Below are positions 17,454-25,746 of a stretch of DNA of 64,000 nucleotides, one piece after another. This DNA is from Aquipseudomonas alcaligenes (GTDB taxonomy: Bacteria; Pseudomonadota; Gammaproteobacteria; Pseudomonadales; Pseudomonadaceae), in assembly GCF_003205495.1 (NCBI RefSeq), contig NZ_QJRX01000004.1:372764-436763 (forward strand). Reading direction: 5' to 3'. The translations under genes and the position numbers were made by a program. Positions within the stretch are counted from its first letter, which is position 1. Each line of letters starts with the position of its first letter. The notes beneath the pieces were generated by a model. The model was not told where the DNA came from. It was given only the letters and a program-made list of their open reading frames with translations, and did no database searches.

Positions 17454-18527
17454 TTAGAACGGGCCACTCAGGCTCCAGCTCGTCGCACCCTCGGTCAGCA
17501 CCCAGCGCCCCTGGCAGCCGCCACTGCCCTGGTCCGCATTGTCGATATAGCCAAGGTTGTTGGTGGGCGACTCGACCACGGCGTTCTGCGTGGTGGTCAC
17601 CTGGTTGCCGGAGCCGTCGTCCTCGGTCTTGTCGAAGCTGTATGCGCCGTTGAGTTCGTTGTCGACCCAGTTCACGGCACGCACGATGCAACGCGAGTAG
17701 CCGCTCCAGCTGATCAGCGTACTCGCCTGGGTCAGCACCATCTGCACCAGCTCGCCATCCGGAACCTTGGCCGCGGCATAGGTCTCGCCGGAGACCTGCA
17801 CCTTGCTCAGCGAGTAGATGTAGCCATCGACTTCGTAGCCGAACAGGCTGGCCTGGCCGCTGCCGTCGCGCACCATCACCGGGCGAGTCGTCGCCGCCTG
17901 CGCGCCATCCGGCACGTCATCGGTCAGCTCACCCTTGAGCGGGTCGAAATACTTGCCATCGTTCTCGTAGGCGAAGCCGACCACCTGGTTGTTGACCACG
18001 ATGGCCACCAGCGGTACCTCGTTGCCATCCTCGTCGACGAAGATGCTGCCGACACTGACGCCAGTGATCTCCTCGCCATCGACTACGGCCACCTGCTCGC
18101 CGGTTTCCTCGTTGTAGGTGTACTCACCGATCACGTTGCCATCGAGGTCATAGATGGTGCTGCCAGATACGGTGCCGATGACGTTGCCCTGGTCGTCGTA
18201 GACGTAGTTGACCTTGTTCAGCGACTCGGCCGGCGTCTCAGTGGGATCATCGTTGCCACCGTCACCGGGAATGCTGTCGTCATCCTCGACCTCGCCCTCA
18301 TCTTCCGGTGGTGCGGCTACGTCCACCTCGCCATAGTCCTGCACATCGCCGATGGCCGCCGAATAGCCCTCATAGTTGTTGTGCAGAGCATCGATCAGGG
18401 TCGGTACGCAGCCCTTGGCGCTGCCGGCCACGGTACAGGGTGTCAGGGTCAGGGCCGCGATGATGCTGCCGCCGATGCCCAGCGCCACCAGGTATTCGGC
18501 CATCGACTGGCCAGCCTGCGCGCGCAT
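17454..18527 (-). CDS. Pilin-like (type IVb/TadE-like) protein carrying two RcpC-type repeats
   Basis: Protein of 357 residues. The N-terminus RAQAGQSMAEYLVALGIGG is a prepilin-type leader and helix (Gly-Gln, Glu at the +5 region), so it is probably cleaved and assembled like a pilin. A linker of acidic residues (about 65-100) leads into two copies of the RcpC repeat unit: YVYDDQGNVIGTVSGS and IYDLDGNVIGEYTYNE. The C-terminal half is periplasmic with cysteines that may pair (SRCIVRA, GGCQGRW). Starts on the stop of the upstream gene (TGATG). No family name is known to me. Confidence 0.75.
   Translation of the reverse strand: MRAQAGQSMAEYLVALGIGGSIIAALTLTPCTVAGSAKGCVPTLIDALHNNYEGYSAAIGDVQDYGEVDVAAPPEDEGEVEDDDSIPGDGGNDDPTETPAESLNKVNYVYDDQGNVIGTVSGSTIYDLDGNVIGEYTYNEETGEQVAVVDGEEITGVSVGSIFVDEDGNEVPLVAIVVNNQVVGFAYENDGKYFDPLKGELTDDVPDGAQAATTRPVMVRDGSGQASLFGYEVDGYIYSLSKVQVSGETYAAAKVPDGELVQMVLTQASTLISWSGYSRCIVRAVNWVDNELNGAYSFDKTEDDGSGNQVTTTQNAVVESPTNNLGYIDNADQGSGGCQGRWVLTEGATSWSLSGPF
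18090..18212 (-). repeat. Two RcpC-type repeat units in the pilin-like protein (residues about 106-146)
   Basis: Two tandem units with the same D-x-x-G-N-V-I-G core as units A and B in RcpC, in the same A-then-B order, plus a degenerate third (VDEDGNEVPLV near 164). This is the only other place in the window where I see the unit. Confidence 0.75.
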
Positions 18528-19201
18528 CAGCGATCCACCCGATTGAGCAGGATCTGCGTCTGCTCGCCGGCGGTGCGCAGGAACACCACTGACAGCTGCT
18601 CGCGACCTTTGCCGTAGATCAGCGTGGCGTTGTTCTGGCTGTACTGACGGCGGTTGAGTTGCCAGCCGCTGCGCACCATCTCCGTCTCGTACCAGCGGGT
18701 GGCGGCATCGAGCACATCCGGGTAGAGCAGCATCACCAGCTGGCCGTCACGGTAGCTGTCCTGGTTCTGCATGTCGGTCACCACCACCGCATCGGGGGGC
18801 ATCGGCACGCCTCCCCCCAGAGGGCGTGAGCTGCCCTCCTCATCCGGCGGATTGACCAGCATCAGGCGGCCCTGGGTCTGCCCTTCGGCGCTGCGCAGTT
18901 GAACCATCATCATGCAGTCGTCATTGATGTGCAGGATCTGCTGCCAGGCGCCGAACTCGGTGAAGTCCACCGCGCCCTCCCAGCGCTCGGCATAGAAGCC
19001 GCGCAGCACTTCCACGGGCGCCTCGGTGCGGAAGCCCTTGACGCTCATCGGCAGGTTGTTCCATTGCATGGCCTCTGCCACCGTGGCCAGTTGCATGCCG
19101 TCCTGGGTCGGAAAATCGTCGAAATCACAGTCGGCCTGCGCCACCTGGGACAGTAAAGCGAGCAGCAGGATGGCGGGCAGGCGCTCAATCATCGTCTTCA
19201 T
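18527..19201 (-). CDS. Periplasmic hypothetical protein of the Tad locus
   Basis: Protein of about 224 residues with a signal peptide (MIERLPAILLLALLSQVAQA) followed by a soluble body. Two cysteines near residue 26 and 105 could form a disulfide. No catalytic motif is seen. The start may be the ATG at 19201 or the one at 19192; neither has a strong ribosome site because both overlap the previous gene, which suggests coupling. It overlaps genes on both sides, so it is an integral part of the operon and may act in pilus assembly or secretion; function is not recognised. Confidence 0.7.
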   Translation of the reverse strand: MKTMIERLPAILLLALLSQVAQADCDFDDFPTQDGMQLATVAEAMQWNNLPMSVKGFRTEAPVEVLRGFYAERWEGAVDFTEFGAWQQILHINDDCMMMVQLRSAEGQTQGRLMLVNPPDEEGSSRPLGGGVPMPPDAVVVTDMQNQDSYRDGQLVMLLYPDVLDAATRWYETEMVRSGWQLNRRQYSQNNATLIYGKGREQLSVVFLRTAGEQTQILLNRVDR

Positions 19202-20069
19202 CGAAGTAGCAGAAACCGAAATCGCACTTGGTCTCGGCATCGGGGATGGGATCGGTGCCGACATAGCCGAAGTCGACATCGGCGAAGCTGGGCTCGAAGA
19301 TGCCGATGAAGTCGATCACCGCATTGATCACCGCGTTGTCCATCATGGTGCCGATGGCGAAGTCGTCCACCCGCTCCTGGAAATGATGCTCGCCCTGGGC
19401 ATTCCAGCCATCGGCGAGAATGGCGCTGTTGGCGGTGATGGTCAGGTTGGCCGGCAAGGCGCTGGACTCCAGGCCGACCTTGCTGAGGTCTACGCGAGTG
19501 CTGACACTAGGGGTGAAATAGTTGTCCTGGGGATGCGCCACCTGCAGGAAATCCGCATCGTCCTGGATACGCAGCATGGTCAGAGGCGTCATCAGCAGCG
19601 ACATGCCGTCGTTGTAGACCTCCAGCACGTCATAGGCGAAAGAAGGCGTTTCCTCGGGGTTCAGGCTGCCCCCCGCCAGCCCGCCTGCGCCCAGCATCTG
19701 CTCGCCATTGCTCCAGCGCCACAGGGCATGCCGGGTTCCGACCGGCAGGCCGCTCACATCACTGGCAGCGAGTTCCTCGGGACTGGCAGAGAAGCTCAAC
19801 AGGCGCCGCTGCGCGCTGCCGTCGATGGCCGCGTCGCTGCGCACCGCGACATCGTAGCCCGGCTCGGTGGTTTCACCCGGCTGGTCACCATTGTCATACC
19901 AGACAGTGCGCTCCCAGGCGGCGTAACGCGCCATCTGCTGAGTCTGGAAGCTCATGTCGAGCAGCTTGGCCAGGGTCGGCACCACCAGGAACAGGATCAG
20001 CAGCACGCCACTGGTCATGACCACGAACTCGGTCATGGCCTGGCCGGAACAACGGCGACTAGGGCACAT
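19185..20069 (-). CDS. TadE/TadG-like pilin-domain protein
   Basis: Protein of 294 residues with a short leader ending SGQAMTEFVVMTSGVLLILF, the TadE-like prepilin signature, then a periplasmic domain. The end is very acidic and cysteine-containing (KCDFGFCYFDEDDD). Overlaps tadG by 11 bases and the next gene by 17. Probably a minor pilin or pseudopilin. Confidence 0.75.
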   Translation of the reverse strand: MCPSRRCSGQAMTEFVVMTSGVLLILFLVVPTLAKLLDMSFQTQQMARYAAWERTVWYDNGDQPGETTEPGYDVAVRSDAAIDGSAQRRLLSFSASPEELAASDVSGLPVGTRHALWRWSNGEQMLGAGGLAGGSLNPEETPSFAYDVLEVYNDGMSLLMTPLTMLRIQDDADFLQVAHPQDNYFTPSVSTRVDLSKVGLESSALPANLTITANSAILADGWNAQGEHHFQERVDDFAIGTMMDNAVINAVIDFIGIFEPSFADVDFGYVGTDPIPDAETKCDFGFCYFDEDDD

Positions 20070-22149
20070 AGTTTTCCAGTTCCCCCATCAGCGCATCCTT
20101 GGCGGTGCCGGTGACCTGATCGAACACTTCGTCCACCACCTCTTCGGCGTACTGCTTGACCGGCGGCTGGACGTTCTTCAGCAACTGCTCCTTGGCAGGA
20201 TCGGTAATGCTCTCGATGGCGGTATCGATCACCCACTCGGCCACACCCATGATGCCGCCGGAGAGGTTGAGCTCCTCCATCAACTGGAAGGGGTCAATCT
20301 CGCCGGTGGCGATCATCATGGTGATGGCGCTCGGCTCGCGCAGGCGTGCATCCCAGAAGGGGCTGAACTGGCTGGCCACCTCGTCTTCGTCACGTGGGCT
20401 GGCGAAGTAGGTTTCTGCCGAGGACACCGTCATCAACGCATCGGGCTCATGCCATAGGGCCGTGGCATAGGCGGTGCTCAGGGTGCCATCCACCGGCCCC
20501 TGGGTATCCAGCTGGAAGCGGTACAACTGGTTACCGGACGAACCGTTGAGGTTGAGGCCGTCCGGGCTGTCGGTGGTGGGCACGTCGCTGAGCTTCTTGG
20601 CTACCGCGATGCTGAACTCGTGGCTGGTGCCGGACTCGGCGAAGGAGTCATTCAGGGCAAAGAAGGACGGCGGGCCGGCGTAGTTGGTCTTCACGTCCGC
20701 CGGGATGGTGCCGTAGATGTTGCGCACCTGTCCCCAGAACCAGGTCACCGCGTGCACCATATGGAAGGTGTCGGCGTACATACCCGGCGCCATACCCGTC
20801 ATGTCCATGCCGGGAAAACCCCACTGCGGCGCCGAGCGCATCGCATCGGCATCCTCCGCCACCAACTGCTCGGTGGCTCCGCTGATGGGCATGCCGAAAC
20901 CCAATGGGATATTGCCGTCGATGATGGTGAAGCACTCGGTACCTACCACCGGGAACCACAGGCATAGCTCGATGAAGATATCCACGTCGAGCTTGAAGCC
21001 CAGCGAGGTGTAGTCGATGGAAGTCCAGCCGTAACGCTCGATGCCATCGCCGGTAGAGCTGGTACGCAGAGGGTTGTAGCGATAGGCGGTGCCACCGTCG
21101 TTGAAGGAGCCCATCTCCAGGGTCAGGCTGAAGCTGATACGCAGTGGCCCCAGCGGCAGGGTGATCTCAGGCGTGGCCAGGGCGGGGGGGCCCAGGTTGA
21201 AGTGGCGCTGATCCAGCCAGTCGTTGCGATTGTCGTTGATGATCGCGGCGAACTGCCGATAGGCTTCCTTGGCATCGTCATTGGCCGGCGGGTCCTGGGT
21301 GGAGCCGGCCTTCTTCTTGTAGCGCTCCGGATTGGTGTCCACCAGCATGGTCTCGGGGCCGTTGAGCCCTCCGAGAAAGGAGCCGACCACCTCGTCGGTC
21401 GTCGAGGGCGGAGACTCGCCGGCACCACCCGCCCCTCCGCCTGAGGCACCGCCGCCGCTCATCGCGCTGCTGGCCTGACTGTAGAGGTTCTCGTAGCTGA
21501 AACTGTCGCCGAAGTAGGTCAGCGCGGCATTCTGAGTCAGGAAGTAGTAACCCAGCAGGGGAATATAGAGATCGTCCTCGGGGTCGGAGCCGCTCTGGTT
21601 CTGGTGCGCCTCCACCACATCGATCATGCCCTCGATCTGCGACTCGACCGTGGCCATGGCAAAGGCCTTCTGGAACATGGACATCGCCATGTTGAAGTAG
21701 GACACGGTGGTCGGGTAGAAGCCGATCATCGGGTTGGTCACCGCGTCGATGCCGTAACCGATGGCGATGTAGGGGATGTAGACGGCCTTGAGTGCATCGG
21801 CCAGGGTTGGCCTGGGTGCGGGCGGCACGATGGGAATCTGGTAGGCCGGGAAGGAATCGACCCAGCTCGGAATGGTCTTGTAGCGCTTGGCCCAGGAGCG
21901 CATCGCCACCATCTGGCCGATCGACAGCTCGTTGGCGATCATCGCGCGGTTGGTATAGGCGATGAAGTTCTGGTTGCGCGCGAACAGCTTGGCCTGGGTA
22001 TAGACCGCCGCGTCGGCGGCATTTTCCAGCTGCACGCGATCACGGGTGAGAATGCCGTGGTTGTACACCAGCAGCATCGCCACCACGGCCACGCCTAGGA
22101 AGAGCAGGCCAAAGACGATGGCCTGCCCTCTCTGGGAGGAGGTTTTCAC
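20059..22149 (-). CDS. tadG: TadG-like pilus assembly protein
   Basis: Protein of 696 residues. The N-terminal segment QRGQAIVFGLLFLGVAVVAM followed by NHGILTRDRVQLENAADAAV is the TadG N-terminal (TadE/G-like) helix and its downstream signature. The rest is a large periplasmic domain with a glycine/serine-rich loop around residues 225-245. It is the second gene after flp, about 25 bases downstream. TadG is needed for pilus assembly, probably as an anchor or minor component. Confidence 0.85.
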   Translation of the reverse strand: MKTSSQRGQAIVFGLLFLGVAVVAMLLVYNHGILTRDRVQLENAADAAVYTQAKLFARNQNFIAYTNRAMIANELSIGQMVAMRSWAKRYKTIPSWVDSFPAYQIPIVPPAPRPTLADALKAVYIPYIAIGYGIDAVTNPMIGFYPTTVSYFNMAMSMFQKAFAMATVESQIEGMIDVVEAHQNQSGSDPEDDLYIPLLGYYFLTQNAALTYFGDSFSYENLYSQASSAMSGGGASGGGAGGAGESPPSTTDEVVGSFLGGLNGPETMLVDTNPERYKKKAGSTQDPPANDDAKEAYRQFAAIINDNRNDWLDQRHFNLGPPALATPEITLPLGPLRISFSLTLEMGSFNDGGTAYRYNPLRTSSTGDGIERYGWTSIDYTSLGFKLDVDIFIELCLWFPVVGTECFTIIDGNIPLGFGMPISGATEQLVAEDADAMRSAPQWGFPGMDMTGMAPGMYADTFHMVHAVTWFWGQVRNIYGTIPADVKTNYAGPPSFFALNDSFAESGTSHEFSIAVAKKLSDVPTTDSPDGLNLNGSSGNQLYRFQLDTQGPVDGTLSTAYATALWHEPDALMTVSSAETYFASPRDEDEVASQFSPFWDARLREPSAITMMIATGEIDPFQLMEELNLSGGIMGVAEWVIDTAIESITDPAKEQLLKNVQPPVKQYAEEVVDEVFDQVTGTAKDALMGELENYVP

Positions 22150-22173
22150 GACAGCACTGTTAGCAGTGCTGGA

Positions 22174-22437
22174 TTAGTTGCCGCCGCCCTCTTCCTGATT
22201 GAAGTTGCCCAGGTCGTAATCCTGGCCTGCCTCGGTACCAGCCTCACCACCGGCGGTCGCACCTTCACCCGTGGCGGCACCGCCGCCCAGCTCCGCGGCC
22301 ATATCGCCGACCTGACCGCGCACGGTATCGCCGAACAGGTTGTAGACGACGATGGCGGCGATGGCGATCAGCGCCACGATGATGATGTACTCGGTCATGC
22401 CCTGCCCCAGCTGACGAGCACGCGCCTTGATGTTCAT
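22174..22437 (-). CDS. flp: Flp-type major pilin precursor
   Basis: Prepilin of 87 residues: basic leader ending LGQG, cleavage predicted before MTEYIIIVALIAIAAIVVYN, then a short amphipathic helix (FGDTVRGQVGDMAAEL) and a glycine/alanine/glutamate-rich tail. The Glu at +3 of the mature chain and the hydrophobic helix match Flp/type IVb pilins; the tail of about 40 residues is longer than in most. GGAG lies 9 bases before the start. As the first gene on the strand it should carry the operon promoter in the 120 bases upstream; I could not identify a convincing promoter motif there. Confidence 0.9.
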   Translation of the reverse strand: MNIKARARQLGQGMTEYIIIVALIAIAAIVVYNLFGDTVRGQVGDMAAELGGGAATGEGATAGGEAGTEAGQDYDLGNFNQEEGGGN

Positions 22438-22556
22438 AAGAGTCTCTCCTGCTTGTTATTGGTTGTGATGGCAAATCCATGGCGGATAGCCAATACACTA
22501 CCAAAGGTGTAGGAAATCGTCTCGAAAAGTTCGGAAAAACGCTTGACTTTGACCGA

Positions 22557-23138
22557 TCAATCAGGATCTAGAACAAAACCCTTAGTACGATGCATCCCTG
22601 GGGCGACTCCCTCCAGCAGAGAGCGCAGCAGCGCCCGGCCCTCGGGCCAGTCGCCCAGGCCGCTGTCGCCGTTGATATGGCCGCACGCGCCGAGGTTGTG
22701 CCAGCGACTGCCCCAGCGCAGGGCAGCGCCATGGGCATGCTCCAGGCTGCCGTAGGGATCGTCGCTGCTGGCCACCACCAGGCTGGGGAAGGCCAGCGGC
22801 AGGTCGGGCACCGGCACGAAGCCACGGATATTCAGCTCGGCCGCCGGCCCTTCCGGATCGGGCGGGGCCACCAGCATGGCGGCGCGGATGAGCTGGCGGG
22901 TCTGCGCCGCCCAGTGCGCCACCAGCCCGCAGCCCAGGCTATGGGCGACCAGCACGGTGTTCGGCCCACTGGCCGCCACTGCCGCCTCCAGGGTCGCCAC
23001 CCAGTCCTCGCACAATGGGTTCCACCAGTCGCGTTGCTCGACCCGGCGAAAGCGCGGATCCTGCCGCTGCCAGTGGCTCTGCCAGTGCTCGGGCCCGGAG
23101 TCGCCGTAGCCGGGGATGATCAGAAAGGTCGTATCCAT
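22557..23138 (-). CDS. RBBP9/YdeN-family serine hydrolase
   Basis: Protein of 193 residues with a compact alpha/beta hydrolase fold: IPGYGDSGPEHWQSHW at the start, nucleophile Ser in VAHSLGCG near residue 66, acid Asp in SSDDPYG, and His in GHINGDSG near the end. These are the family's triad positions. Members are small esterase-like enzymes; the substrate is unknown. It lies between the flp gene and actP, all on the minus strand, but with its own spacing. Confidence 0.88.
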   Translation of the reverse strand: MDTTFLIIPGYGDSGPEHWQSHWQRQDPRFRRVEQRDWWNPLCEDWVATLEAAVAASGPNTVLVAHSLGCGLVAHWAAQTRQLIRAAMLVAPPDPEGPAAELNIRGFVPVPDLPLAFPSLVVASSDDPYGSLEHAHGAALRWGSRWHNLGACGHINGDSGLGDWPEGRALLRSLLEGVAPGMHRTKGFVLDPD

Positions 23139-23207
23139 TGCCTTGTCTGCCGCGTCGATAACCGGCCCCCAACATGCCGCAAGCGGCCGGACGGCTCAAG
23201 CGCCCAT

Positions 23208-23233
23208 AAAAAAGGGCAGCCCGCGGGCTGCCC
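23208..23233 (-). terminator. Rho-independent terminator after actP
   Basis: Perfect 20-base palindrome GGGCAGCCCGCGGGCTGCCC followed on the minus strand by six T. It lies 24 bases after the actP stop. Confidence 0.88.
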
Positions 23234-23256
23234 GAGTCACACGGAGCGTCTGGCGA

Positions 23257-24915
23257 TCAGTGGGCGACCGCGCCACTGGCGCCGAGGCCGGTCTGCGAGC
23301 GGACGAACTGCGGGTAGAAGCGTGCACGCTCCTCGTCGGCCGCGGCGGACTTGTCGGTGATCGAGAAGAACCAGATACCGATGAAGGCCACCAGGATGGA
23401 GAACAGCGCCGGGTACTCGTAGGGGTAGACCGGGGTGGCGTTGCCGAGGATCTGCACCCACACGGTCGGGCCGAGCACGGTCAGGGTGACGGCGGTCACC
23501 AGGCCCAGCCAGCCGCCGATCATGGCGCCGCGGGTGGTCAGCTTCTTCCAGTACATGGAGAGGATCAGTACCGGGAAGTTGCAGCTGGCGGCGATGGAGA
23601 AAGCCAGGCCGACCATGAAGGCGATGTTCTGCTTCTCGAACAGAATGCCCAGGCCGATGGCCAGCACACCCAGGGCCACGGTGGTGATCTTCGACACGCG
23701 CAGCTCATCCCTCTCGTTGGCCTTGCCCTTCTTGATCACGCTGGCGTACAGGTCGTGGGACACCGCCGAGGCACCGGCCAGGGTCAGGCCGGCGACCACC
23801 GCGAGGATGGTGGCGAAGGCCACGGCCGAGATGAAGCCGAGGAACAGGCTGCCGCCGACGGCATCGGCCAGGTGCACCGCAGCCATGTTGTTGCCGCCCA
23901 GCAGGGCGCCGGTGGCGTCCTTGAACTGCGGATTGGTGCCGACCAGCAGGATGGCGCCGAAACCGATGATGAAGGTCAGGATGTAGAAGTAGCCGATGAA
24001 ACCGGTGGCGTAGAACACCGACTTGCGGGCTTCCTTGGCATCGGACACGGTGAAGAAGCGCATCAGGATGTGCGGCAGGCCGGCGGTGCCGAACATCAGC
24101 GCCAGGCCCAGGGAGATGGCCGAAATCGGGTCCTTGACCAGGCCGCCGGGGCTCATGATCGCCTCGCCTTTCGGGTGGGCCTTGACCGCTTCGCTGAACA
24201 GGGTGCCGAAGTCGAAGCCCACGTGCTTCATCACCATCAGCGCCATGAAGGAGGCGCCGGACAGCAGCAGCACGGCCTTGATGATCTGTACCCAGGTGGT
24301 GGCCAGCATGCCGCCGAACAGCACGTAGCAGACCATCAGGATGCCGACCAGGATCACCGCGACATGGTAGTCCAGGCCGAACAGCAGCTCGATCAGCTTG
24401 CCGGCACCGACCATCTGCGCGATCAGGTAGAAGGCCACCACCACCAGCGAGCCGCTGGCCGACAGGGTGCGGATTTCCGTCTGCTTGAGGCGGTAGGAGG
24501 CCACGTCGGCGAAGGTGTACTTGCCGAGGTTGCGCAGGCGTTCGGCGATCAGGAACAGGATCACCGGCCAGCCGACCAGGAAGCCGATGGAATAGATCAG
24601 GCCGTCGTAGCCGGAAGCGAACACCAGGGCGGAGATACCCAGGAAGGAGGCCGCCGACATGTAGTCACCGGCGATCGCCAGGCCGTTCTGGAAGCCGGTG
24701 ATGCTGCCACCGGCGGTGTAGAAGTCGGAGGCCGACTTGCTGCGCTTGGAGGCCCAGTAGGTGATGAACATGGTGAAGGCAACGAAGGCGACGAACATCA
24801 CGATGGCCGAGACGTTCAGCGGCTGGCGCTGCACTTCGCCTTCCAGCGCGCCGGCGGCCCACAGGGCCGGCGAGGCGGACAGCAGGCCCAGGGAGGTTAG
24901 GATGCGAGCGATCAT
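23257..24915 (-). CDS. actP: Cation/acetate symporter ActP
   Basis: Sodium:solute symporter of 552 residues, close to E. coli ActP (about 549). It has a signal-like start (SASPALWA), then the SSS family core: [51 protein letters not shown] and about 13-14 membrane helices. It imports acetate and related short acids. The start at 24915 overlaps the stop of the DUF485 gene as ATGA. The open frame upstream of the start is not homologous. Confidence 0.95.
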   Translation of the reverse strand: MIARILTSLGLLSASPALWAAGALEGEVQRQPLNVSAIVMFVAFVAFTMFITYWASKRSKSASDFYTAGGSITGFQNGLAIAGDYMSAASFLGISALVFASGYDGLIYSIGFLVGWPVILFLIAERLRNLGKYTFADVASYRLKQTEIRTLSASGSLVVVAFYLIAQMVGAGKLIELLFGLDYHVAVILVGILMVCYVLFGGMLATTWVQIIKAVLLLSGASFMALMVMKHVGFDFGTLFSEAVKAHPKGEAIMSPGGLVKDPISAISLGLALMFGTAGLPHILMRFFTVSDAKEARKSVFYATGFIGYFYILTFIIGFGAILLVGTNPQFKDATGALLGGNNMAAVHLADAVGGSLFLGFISAVAFATILAVVAGLTLAGASAVSHDLYASVIKKGKANERDELRVSKITTVALGVLAIGLGILFEKQNIAFMVGLAFSIAASCNFPVLILSMYWKKLTTRGAMIGGWLGLVTAVTLTVLGPTVWVQILGNATPVYPYEYPALFSILVAFIGIWFFSITDKSAAADEERARFYPQFVRSQTGLGASGAVAH

Positions 24916-25223
24916 TTCTGCACCTCGTCGAGGATTTCCTGGTTCAGGCGGTCGAACTCGCCGTTGGCGCGCTTGACGTAGATGCCGGTCAGCACGAAGG
25001 CCGACAGGATCAGGCCGATGCCCAGGGGGATACCCCAGGTCGTGGTGCCTTCCGGGCTGATGCGCGTGCCGAGCAGCTGCGGCTCGAAGGCGATCAGCAG
25101 GATGAAGGCCACGTAGAGGCCGAGCATGATGGCAGAGAGGGTCCAGGCGAACTTGTCGCGCTTGGCGACCAGCTCCTGGAAGCGCGGATTCTGCTCGATC
25201 CGCTTGTAGACGCTGTCGTTCAT
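24912..25223 (-). CDS. yjcH: DUF485 membrane protein (YjcH-like), partner of ActP
   Basis: Protein of 103 residues with two membrane helices (about 27-47 and 65-88), the segment [20 protein letters not shown] typical of DUF485, and a charged tail. In many Proteobacteria this gene precedes actP and is co-expressed with it. The start at 25223 leaves the standard short N-terminus. It overlaps actP by 4 bases, so translation is coupled. Confidence 0.93.
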   Translation of the reverse strand: MNDSVYKRIEQNPRFQELVAKRDKFAWTLSAIMLGLYVAFILLIAFEPQLLGTRISPEGTTTWGIPLGIGLILSAFVLTGIYVKRANGEFDRLNQEILDEVQK

Positions 25224-25456
25224 TGTTTTTGTCCTCCACAGCTGGGTTGCTGGTGAGGTCACTGTAGAACTCTGGCCCGCACAAGACAGACGACCTTAGT
25301 CGTAGCGACCAGGGCCTCTCGACCAAAGTCTTAGGCGCCCGGCAGCGGCATACAGCGCCGCTATCGGCACCATGCACAAGAGCGATTTCCCGCTTCCTAC
25401 CAGCGCGGCTACCTTGCACAGCAAGAAAGAACAATTCTCGTTCAGCGAGGTGCGCC

Positions 25457-25678
25457 ATGCTCAAGACCGTAACCTTCACCCTCATGCACTTCTGCATCGC
25501 CTTCGCCGTCGCCTATGCGCTGACCGGCAGCGTGGCCGTGGGTGGCCTGGTGGCGGCGGTGGAGCCGCTGTGCAACTCGGTGGGCTTCTATTTCCACGAG
25601 AAAATCTGGCGGCGCTTCGAGAAGAAGGGCCAGAGCAGCGCCATCCCCAGACACGCCTGGCTGCATCACCACGTCTGA
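25457..25678 (+). CDS. DUF2061 family membrane protein
   Basis: Protein of 73 residues with [19 protein letters not shown], then [20 protein letters not shown], the DUF2061 signature. Two short helices are followed by a histidine-rich end (WLHHHV). Function unknown. Divergent from the actP operon, about 230 bases away. Confidence 0.88.
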   Translation: MLKTVTFTLMHFCIAFAVAYALTGSVAVGGLVAAVEPLCNSVGFYFHEKIWRRFEKKGQSSAIPRHAWLHHHV

Positions 25679-25746
25679 GGCGGCTGTGCGCGGCCCGCCG
25701 GCTCCGCTAAGATGCGCGGCTTTGCCGCCACGCATCCCCAGCCGAC

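Noticed and set aside
15280..17457. 725-residue plus-strand frame rich in LAIGIHH-type repeats
   Set aside because: It is the antisense reading of the rcpC repeats; it has no ribosome site and its repetitiveness simply mirrors the coding strand.
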